A stretch of 64,000 bases of DNA from positions 62,001 through 126,000 of the forward strand of contig NZ_AOLQ01000004.1 of assembly GCF_000337775.1 (NCBI RefSeq), read 5' to 3'. How positions within the stretch are numbered: position 1 is the first letter of the stretch; the number at the start of each line of letters is the position of its first letter. This document shows, one piece after another, positions 58,303 to 64,000 of this stretch. Made by a program: the position numbers and the translations under genes. The stretch comes from Haloarcula vallismortis ATCC 29715 (GTDB taxonomy: Archaea; Halobacteriota; Halobacteria; Halobacteriales; Haloarculaceae). The notes under the pieces were generated by a model that worked only from the letters and a program-made list of their open reading frames with translations, was not told the DNA's origin and did no database searches.

Positions 58303-58459
58303 ACGGCTGCCTTCCGGTCGTCGGGGTGTATCCCTTCTGTTCGCTCAAAACCGCGTTGTAGTTGTCAGGGCGGTGGCCCGACACAGGGCGATGTCCCTCG
58401 CCGATAGAGCCTTGCAGGGCGAGCAGCTACGACCGACACGGACCGACTCGCGTCTCCAC

Positions 58460-58618
58460 ATGATACCACCACTCGTCCGCCGCTGTCCGGAGTGCCGTCA
58501 CATGACCTGGAGCCGTCAGTTCGCTGCCGTCGATGACAGCGAGCGCGGCTCGCGGCTCGTCGAATGTCCCGCCTGCGGACACCGGTTCTCGACGGTTGAT
58601 GCGCCGTGGTTGCAGTAA
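58460..58618 (+). CDS. Very small zinc-ribbon protein
   Basis: A 52-residue ORF: MIPPLVRRCPECRHMTWSR, then VECPACGHRFSTVDAPWLQ. Two CPxC pairs about 24 residues apart form a zinc ribbon of the haloarchaeal CPxCG small-protein class, several of which regulate membrane processes such as bop expression. It starts 158 bases beyond the lipoprotein start on the opposite strand. The frame extends upstream as a shadow, but the ribbon itself is unlikely to arise by chance. Confidence 0.65.
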   Translation: MIPPLVRRCPECRHMTWSRQFAAVDDSERGSRLVECPACGHRFSTVDAPWLQ

Positions 58619-58645
58619 CGGCGTGCCAGAGCCAGCGGTGAGCGC

Positions 58646-59296
58646 CTACACCACGTCGCCCCGAACTGTCGCCCCGTCTTGCTGTGCCCGGTACTCCTTG
58701 ACCGCGTCGGCGGCGTTGCCGGCTTCCGTCTCGTCCATCCCGAGCATCGACAGGGACTGGGTCAACGTCGGGAAGACGAACTCGTTGTCCCGGAGCTTCT
58801 GGAACGCCTCGGGGGAGCGTTCGCCGTCGAGCCACAGGCAGGCTCCCCGTGGGTCCAGTATCTGCTCGTAGTCGTTTCGCATCTTCGCGCCCTTGAGCCG
58901 CTGGGTGACGTTGTCCTCGAAGGAGGCGTTGCACACTTCCAGATGGACCGGCTCGTCGTCGTTCAGGAGGTGGGCAGCGAGGCACTTCTCGGGCGCGGCG
59001 TGCCCGCTGGCGTTCGCGCGGATGTACTCGGGATGCTCGTCAGCCCACGCCGCGCGGACGGTCTTGCCGACGCCGTCGACGCCGTGACTGCGCTGGAACT
59101 CCTCGGCCCGTCCCGGCGCGTCCTTGAACAGGATGTCCTTGGTGACGTACACGTCCAGCCGTTCGACCGGGTCCAGCCCGAGCGCGGCGTCGCCGTAGAC
59201 CCACACCTCGCGGACCGGGACCGGCATCGTCTCCTCTTCGACCGTCGCGACGATTTCCTCCACCCGCTCGACTGCCTCCGGACGGTCCATACTCAT
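58646..59296 (-). CDS. DUF7095-like haloarchaeal protein
   Basis: A 216-residue acidic protein. Motifs include PVPVREVWVYGDAALGLDPVERLDVYVTKDILFKDAP and HLEVCNASFEDNVTQRLKGAKMRNDYEQILDPRGACLWLDG. The ALGLDPVERLDVYV segment is somewhat like nucleotidyltransferase G-S-x-D-x-D strands but lacks a clear second Asp. No signal or TM. The protein is conserved in haloarchaea as a hypothetical; the family name is from memory. Function unknown. Confidence 0.78.
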   Translation of the reverse strand: MSMDRPEAVERVEEIVATVEEETMPVPVREVWVYGDAALGLDPVERLDVYVTKDILFKDAPGRAEEFQRSHGVDGVGKTVRAAWADEHPEYIRANASGHAAPEKCLAAHLLNDDEPVHLEVCNASFEDNVTQRLKGAKMRNDYEQILDPRGACLWLDGERSPEAFQKLRDNEFVFPTLTQSLSMLGMDETEAGNAADAVKEYRAQQDGATVRGDVV

Positions 59297-59358
59297 TGGT
59301 GTCTCTACCAGTCGAGCGGCCTAAACGCTGACTCTCCGCGCACGCGATGCAGTGAGTA

Positions 59359-60837
59359 TCACCCTCGGACGTGGTCAGCCGCAATTTTGCTCCCTTTGAC
59401 ACAGGCGACGGTCCCCAGCCCGGGCCACGTGGTGTCGCCGGCGAGGTAGAATCCTTCGACGCCCACGTCCTGTGGCACGGCGCCTTGGTTCGCGTTCGCC
59501 GGCGTCTGCTTGTACCCACCGACCGCCCCGCGGGGTCTGTTCGTGAACTGTTCGTAGGTGACTGGCGTCGCCACCTCGGAGACGACCGGGTCGGTCCCGA
59601 GGTCGGGGTAGACGGTCCGGCCGCCCGCACGCAACTGCTCGCGGGCGACTGCTTTCTTGTCCTCGTAGGCCGCCCTGTCGAGGCCTTGCCACGGCTCGAC
59701 CCCGCAGTGGGTGGACAGCATGACCGCCCGGTGCCCTGCCGGTGCGCTCACGTCGTCACCCGGCGCGGAGACGGAGACGAACATGTTGTTCCCGTTGCCG
59801 AGTGGTTCGTCGTAGTCCTGCAGAATCTGGTGGTGGGTGCGCTCGTGGCCCTCCACTTCGGTGTCGGGCACGCCGAGAAACAGCACGAGCGCGCTCCCCT
59901 CGTGGTCGCGCAGCATCGAACAGTATTCATCGAGCCTGTCACCGATGACCGTCGGTGCAAGGTCCCTGGTAACGGGGACTGGGACGGTACTGACGACCTG
60001 TTCGGCGTGGACTGGCCCCGCCGCAGAGTTCACGCGGAAATCCCCCTGGCTGCCGGTCACCTCCGTAACGGTGCGGCCCGTCTCGACTCGTCCGCCGATG
60101 TCGGTGTACTGGTCGACAAAGGAGTCCCAGAAGCCGTACATTCCCCCGGTCGCTCGGCCCAGCCCCGTCCGGTGGATTGTCATACCGAGGACGGCGTTCA
60201 ACAGCGGCGCTTCCTCCAGCGAGGCGTGGACCGTATCCTCGACAAGCATCGAAACGACTGCGCGTAGCGCGCGGTCGTCGTACACGTCGTGGGCGCGCAT
60301 CGCGTCGGCCATTGTCCAGCGAAGATACCTGACCAGTGGAAGGTCCCGGAGACCGACTGCTCTGGCGTTTCGAACGATATCGTCCACGCCCTGTATCGGC
60401 ATCTTGATGTCTCTTCTGGTGAGCTTCCAGAGCCGCGTCGAGAGGTCGTCGATGAAGTCGTAGAACGCCAGATGCCGCCTGTCGTCGCCGAGTTTCGCCC
60501 GTCGCTCTACGTCCCAGTCTGTGTGGTCGCGGTACAGCGTCACCGTCCGGTCCGGAAGCCAGAGATCGTAGGCGTCCTGTATGGTGATCTCCGGCGGATC
60601 GAAGCCGACGGTCGACAGCAACTGGCCGCCGACACCGCCGGGCACGAAATCGACGAGCGTCGTCGCGCCAACGTCGAACCGGAACCCCGCGCGCTCGTAG
60701 AAGCCGGCACAGCCGCCGACGCTGTGGTGCTGTTCGAGCACGACCGTCGAGTAGCCGTCCGCCTGCAGGCGTGCAGCTGTGCTCATGCCCGCGACGCCAC
60801 CGCCGATGACGGCCACGTCTGCGGACTCAGTTTCCAT
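59359..60837 (-). CDS. CrtI-like FAD-dependent oxidoreductase
   Basis: A 492-residue flavoprotein starting METESADVAVIGGGVAGMSTAARL. It has the N-terminal FAD dinucleotide fold (GGGVAGMSTAARLQADGYSTVVLEQHHSVGGCAGFY) and the C-terminal amine-oxidase/phytoene-desaturase end GVEGFYLAGDTTWPGLGTVACVKGSKIAADHV, where the GYYLAGD motif identifies CrtI/CrtISO family. It may desaturate, isomerise or hydrate carotenoids, or act on another isoprenoid. It is 50 kb from the crtB operon but could act in the same carotenoid/retinal metabolism. Start at the Met of METES is preferred. Confidence 0.88.
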   Translation of the reverse strand: METESADVAVIGGGVAGMSTAARLQADGYSTVVLEQHHSVGGCAGFYERAGFRFDVGATTLVDFVPGGVGGQLLSTVGFDPPEITIQDAYDLWLPDRTVTLYRDHTDWDVERRAKLGDDRRHLAFYDFIDDLSTRLWKLTRRDIKMPIQGVDDIVRNARAVGLRDLPLVRYLRWTMADAMRAHDVYDDRALRAVVSMLVEDTVHASLEEAPLLNAVLGMTIHRTGLGRATGGMYGFWDSFVDQYTDIGGRVETGRTVTEVTGSQGDFRVNSAAGPVHAEQVVSTVPVPVTRDLAPTVIGDRLDEYCSMLRDHEGSALVLFLGVPDTEVEGHERTHHQILQDYDEPLGNGNNMFVSVSAPGDDVSAPAGHRAVMLSTHCGVEPWQGLDRAAYEDKKAVAREQLRAGGRTVYPDLGTDPVVSEVATPVTYEQFTNRPRGAVGGYKQTPANANQGAVPQDVGVEGFYLAGDTTWPGLGTVACVKGSKIAADHVRG

Positions 60838-61006
60838 GACTGCCCGCCCACGCGACCGTTCCACCTTCGTCCGACGCGAGAGGACTGGCACATTTGCTTG
60901 CGGTTGGTTGGACCAAAACCATTGATTCAGCTACAGGCAGGCCAGACTAAATGGTTCCCCCTCCAGAAGCCGAACGCTGATTTACCAGTGCTGTCTCTGG
61001 ACCGAC

Positions 61007-62032
61007 ATGCCCGACCGTCAGACGCAGTTCTGGGACCTCGCCACGTGGGCCGAAGACACCTCCCCACTGTACGCCTACCTCTGCCGGGAAGCCGCCGCCG
61101 ATGACGCAGTCCTCGACCTCGCTTCAGCGGTCCCCGAGGGCCGTCAGGCTCCGCACCTCTTGCTCGCCGCGGTCCACTACCTGCTTGACCGGAATCCTGA
61201 CCACCGGCTGGCCCAGTACTACCCGAGTATCGTCGCAGACTCGCGAGAACCGGACGACGAGTGTTTCCCGGCCTTCCGCGAGTTCTGTCTCGACCACGCC
61301 GACGACATCCGGCCGCTTCTACGGACCCGGCGCACGCAGACGAACGCGGTCCGACGCAGCGCGGTCCTCTACCCGGCTATCGCACAGGTGGCTCGCGCCG
61401 CCGACGGGCCGCTTGCGCTGGTGGAACTCGGGCCGAGCGCGGGCCTGAACCTCCTCTTTGACCGCTACCGCTACGATTACGACGGCCACGTCGTGGGTAA
61501 CAGCGACTCACCGGTCACCATCGAGAGCAGTGTCCGACGCGGTGACCCGCCGCTTCCGGAGACACCGCCCGTAATCCGCTCACGGGTCGGCATCGACCGC
61601 AATCCACTCGACGTGACCGACGCGGCCGACAGGGACTGGCTCCGCGCGCTCATCTGGCCGGAACACGAGGACCGTCGCGCTGTTCTGGACAGCGCACTGG
61701 CGGTCGCACGGGACGACCCGCCCGAACTCATCGAGGGCGATATGCTCGATGACCTGCCGGCAGTGCTCGATGGTCTCCCAACCGATGTCTCGGTCTGTGT
61801 CGTCAACACGCTCGTGCTGTATCAGGTTCCCGAGCAACTGAGCGAAGCGCTGTCGACGTTCCTCGAAGATCGGATGACTCAGCGGCCGCTGCACTGGCTC
61901 ACCGGTCAGCCGGACCTCTCCGGTGGCGAGTCAGTGGGACTGGACTGGAAACGCCGGACCGATGATGGCATCCAGACCACCCACCTCGTCGACTACGAAC
62001 CCCACGGCGCGTGGCTGTCGTGGCTACCCTGA
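61007..62032 (+). CDS. DUF2332 family protein
   Basis: A 341-residue cytosolic protein with the DUF2332 pattern: FWDLATWAEDTSPLYAYLCREAAAD, GRQAPHLLLAAVHYLLDRNPDHRLAQYYPS, RRTQTNAVRRSAVLYPAI and LVELGPSAGLNLLFDRYRYDYDG. The last element (ELGPSAGLNL) resembles a methyltransferase motif I, and families of this type have a Rossmann-like C-terminal part. Function unknown. The stop overlaps a possible upstream start of the next gene. Confidence 0.88.
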   Translation: MPDRQTQFWDLATWAEDTSPLYAYLCREAAADDAVLDLASAVPEGRQAPHLLLAAVHYLLDRNPDHRLAQYYPSIVADSREPDDECFPAFREFCLDHADDIRPLLRTRRTQTNAVRRSAVLYPAIAQVARAADGPLALVELGPSAGLNLLFDRYRYDYDGHVVGNSDSPVTIESSVRRGDPPLPETPPVIRSRVGIDRNPLDVTDAADRDWLRALIWPEHEDRRAVLDSALAVARDDPPELIEGDMLDDLPAVLDGLPTDVSVCVVNTLVLYQVPEQLSEALSTFLEDRMTQRPLHWLTGQPDLSGGESVGLDWKRRTDDGIQTTHLVDYEPHGAWLSWLP

Positions 62033-62121
62033 CCGCACGCACTGGCATCCACGTCGACAACACGATGGGTGGCCGTCAGCCGTTCACTCGGGCTTATGTC
62101 CCCACCGAAGGAACGTCGAGT

Positions 62122-62820
62122 ATGCAGATTCGCGTGTATGACGAGGGCGCTGCCAGAGATTGCCTCTTCGTCCTCGGCTGGGGGAACCGGTGTCGACACC
62201 GGAACGTCCAGTGGCTCATCGATACGCTTGCCACGGCGTACCGCGTTCACGCCGTCGAACTGCCGACACACATCACCGACTACCGGCGGGAGTGGGTCGA
62301 GCCAGTCCGGGAATACGCCGCCGACCTCGATGCCTTCGACCTGCTCGGGCACAGCGCCGGCGGGCTGACAGCGGCCCACCTCGACATCGACGGCATCGGC
62401 AACCGAGTGTACTTGAGTCCCTGGTGGGACAGTGACTTCCCGGTTCCGGGGCCAGTGCTTGACGCTATCGCATCGCTCCCGATCACGAAACCGTTCATCC
62501 CGGTCGATACGCTTGACGACGATGCCATCGGCGACCTGGCGACGGCCCAGCAGCTCGCGGACGCTCCGTCGTCAGTCTCGCCGGCGTTCCTTCGAACGGT
62601 GTTGCGGGCCCAGCGGGCGCTTCCGCCGGCTCGCGATACCGCCGCGGCGGTTTGCTCGCTCACCGATAGCGTCGTCGACCCGCGTGCTGTCGGGGCGCGT
62701 CTGCCGGCCGACCGTATCCGGTTGTACGACGGCGGCCACGAACTGTTCTCCTCGACCGGTCGCGAGGCCACCGTCGAGACAGTCATCGACACGTTACAGC
62801 ACGGACCGGACGCGTTGTAA
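62122..62820 (+). CDS. Alpha/beta hydrolase
   Basis: A 232-residue hydrolase starting MQIRVYDEGAARDCLFVLGWGNRCRHRNV. The nucleophile elbow GHSAGG is at about residues 75-80, followed by VYLSPWWDSDF. A catalytic His is in LYDGGHELFSS near the C-terminus; the acid may be an Asp in DPRAVGAR. Substrate unknown. The open frame runs upstream into the DUF2332 gene, but the Met at 62122 fits the fold start. Confidence 0.85.
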   Translation: MQIRVYDEGAARDCLFVLGWGNRCRHRNVQWLIDTLATAYRVHAVELPTHITDYRREWVEPVREYAADLDAFDLLGHSAGGLTAAHLDIDGIGNRVYLSPWWDSDFPVPGPVLDAIASLPITKPFIPVDTLDDDAIGDLATAQQLADAPSSVSPAFLRTVLRAQRALPPARDTAAAVCSLTDSVVDPRAVGARLPADRIRLYDGGHELFSSTGREATVETVIDTLQHGPDAL

Positions 62821-62906
62821 GGTGTGGCTGTGACCGACTCATAGACCTTGCCCGCTGGGGCCGAGACGAAACCCTCTCACCATTGCGGGCACGACTACTC
62901 GTCACG

Positions 62907-63902
62907 ATGGAGTGCGACAAATGCGGCGAGAACGCGGTGTTACACGCGGCCTATTCCGGGCTGCACCTCTGTGAATCTCATCTCTGCCGAGCGGTCACGA
63001 AACGGGTCCGTCGTCGCATCCGCGAGGACGGCCTCGTCTCCGACGACGCCACTGTCGAGGACCCAGAGACGTGGGTCATCGGTCTCTCTGGCGGGAAAGA
63101 CAGCGTCGTCCTCACGCAGATTCTGCACGATACGTTCGCAGAAGACCCCCGCATCGAACTGGTAGCACTTTCTATCCACGAGGGTATCGAGGGCTACCGC
63201 GACGCGAGTCTGGAGGCCTGTGAGGAACTGACCGACGACCTCGGTATCGAACACGTCACCGTCTCCTACGCCGAGGAGTTTGGCGTCCAGATGGACGACG
63301 TCGTCGAGGACGACCCCGAGGGGATGGCCGCCTGTGCCTACTGTGGCGTGTTCCGTCGCGACCTGCTCTCGAAGTATGCCGAGGAACTCGACGCCGACAA
63401 ACTGCTGACCGGCCACAACCTCGATGACGAGGCCGAGACGGCGCTGATGAACTTCCTCGAAGGCGATATCTCCCAGATCGCCAAGCATTTCGAGGCGTCG
63501 CTGGGACCGTTTGACTCGTCTGCCGACGCGCCTACGGAACAGACACGCGAGGCCCAGGACCACCACATCCCGCGGGCCAAGCCGCTCCGCGACATCCCCG
63601 AAAAAGAGGTCGCGCTGTACGCCCGCTTCAAGGACCTCCCGGCACACATCACCGAATGTCCCCACGCCGAGGAGGCTTACCGCGGCGAGATACAGGACCT
63701 CATGCTCGGCCTCGAGGAGAACCACCCCGGGACCCGGCACTCGATTATGGCCGGCTACGAGAAGCTCGCGGCGCTCGCTGCCGACACCTACGGCGGCGAG
63801 GACAGCGATACCGACTACGGTGAGTGTAACAACTGCGGCGCACCGACAGCGCGAGACCTCTGCCGGAAGTGTAATCTGCTGGACGCGCTGGAAGCGGTCT
63901 GA
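62907..63902 (+). CDS. ncsA: tRNA 2-thiolation protein NcsA/TtuA-like
   Basis: A 331-residue enzyme of the NcsA/TtuA family that forms 2-thiouridine at the tRNA wobble position. N-terminal zinc finger MECDKCGENAVLHAAYSGLHLCESHL, PP-loop IGLSGGKDSVVL, a Cys pair in ACAYCGVFRRDLLSKY that can bind an Fe-S cluster, and a C-terminal zinc finger ECNNCGAPTARDLCRKCN. In Haloferax, NcsA works with SAMP2 and UbaA as sulfur source. SAMP1 encoded at 16 kb belongs to the same system. Start MECDKCGEN is preferred over one eight codons earlier. The protein is complete. Confidence 0.95.
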   Translation: MECDKCGENAVLHAAYSGLHLCESHLCRAVTKRVRRRIREDGLVSDDATVEDPETWVIGLSGGKDSVVLTQILHDTFAEDPRIELVALSIHEGIEGYRDASLEACEELTDDLGIEHVTVSYAEEFGVQMDDVVEDDPEGMAACAYCGVFRRDLLSKYAEELDADKLLTGHNLDDEAETALMNFLEGDISQIAKHFEASLGPFDSSADAPTEQTREAQDHHIPRAKPLRDIPEKEVALYARFKDLPAHITECPHAEEAYRGEIQDLMLGLEENHPGTRHSIMAGYEKLAALAADTYGGEDSDTDYGECNNCGAPTARDLCRKCNLLDALEAV

Positions 63903-64000
63903 CGCGTCGTCGCCCTGTCTGACACTGCGACGAATCTGTTCTGACTGCCATCACACCGGACGCGCCGCTCACGGTTTGCGTCGCTCGTGGCTGTAGAAAC

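Noticed and set aside
1-64000. tRNA or rRNA genes
   Set aside because: I scanned intergenic regions for GTTCGA-like T-loops with paired arms and found none convincing; those seen lie inside genes.

Overview
The window is chromosomal DNA of an extremely halophilic archaeon, almost certainly a Haloarcula species. The proteins are strongly acidic, third codon positions are GC-rich and create many long shadow frames, promoters have archaeal TATA elements, and haloarchaeal families are present throughout (HTH-10/Bat regulators, TFB, SAMP1, bacteriorhodopsin). The ribosomal protein L15e closely resembles the Haloarcula marismortui protein as I remember it. I saw no tRNA, rRNA or CRISPR array.

Layout. 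1-6.4 kb: a small wHTH protein, a rhodanese/persulfide-dioxygenase-like hydrolase, a two-gene ABC exporter and an RNase R-type exonuclease. 6.5-11.1 kb: a carotenoid/retinal block (Bat regulator, phytoene synthase, lycopene cyclase, Blh beta-carotene dioxygenase) that makes the chromophore for the bacteriorhodopsin at 44.8 kb. 11.2-16.3 kb: L15e, a tungsten aldehyde:ferredoxin oxidoreductase, four small unknown proteins and two beta-grasp (MoaD/ThiS/SAMP) proteins, one of which ends in Cys-Cys instead of Gly-Gly. 16.4-20.9 kb: a D-2-hydroxyacid dehydrogenase, a lipoprotein, a cysteine-containing HTH regulator and a TFB. 20.9-23.7 kb: an HpcH/HpaI-type aldolase gene split by an apparently intact IS200/IS605 element (tnpA, DUF2080-like ORF, tnpB). 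23.7-28.5 kb: cupin, methyltransferase, aldo/keto reductase, and an SppA plus DUF4350-like pair. 28.7-31.0 kb: a hybrid PAS histidine kinase with 15-residue tandem repeats in its ATP-binding domain. 31.1-37.5 kb: a complete dipeptide/oligopeptide ABC operon.

37.5-45.6 kb is punctuated by AT-rich intergenic stretches. It holds a NifU-like protein and a DtxR-like regulator surrounded by four iron-box palindromes, RIO2 kinase, a putative mannosyltransferase, an AI-2E family permease, a thioesterase, and bacteriorhodopsin with a zinc-ribbon protein divergent from it. 45.6-51 kb: small membrane proteins, a CDC48/VAT-like AAA ATPase, MsrA and a solitary NuoCD. 51-64 kb: two further HTH-10 regulators, a cupin, a lipoate-ligase-like protein, endonuclease IV, a methyltransferase, a CopD-like membrane protein, a lipoprotein, a CrtI-like oxidoreductase, DUF2332, an alpha/beta hydrolase and the tRNA-thiolation enzyme NcsA.

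Three themes connect distant genes. Retinal synthesis, the Bat regulator and the opsin form one light-energy module, and similar Bat-box-like motifs lie upstream of bop and crtB. SAMP1, the Cys-Cys beta-grasp protein, the tungsten enzyme and NcsA belong to sulfur-carrier chemistry. The iron-box palindromes link a DtxR-type regulator to a NifU-type Fe-S protein. All functional assignments come from reading motifs by eye; no database search was possible.
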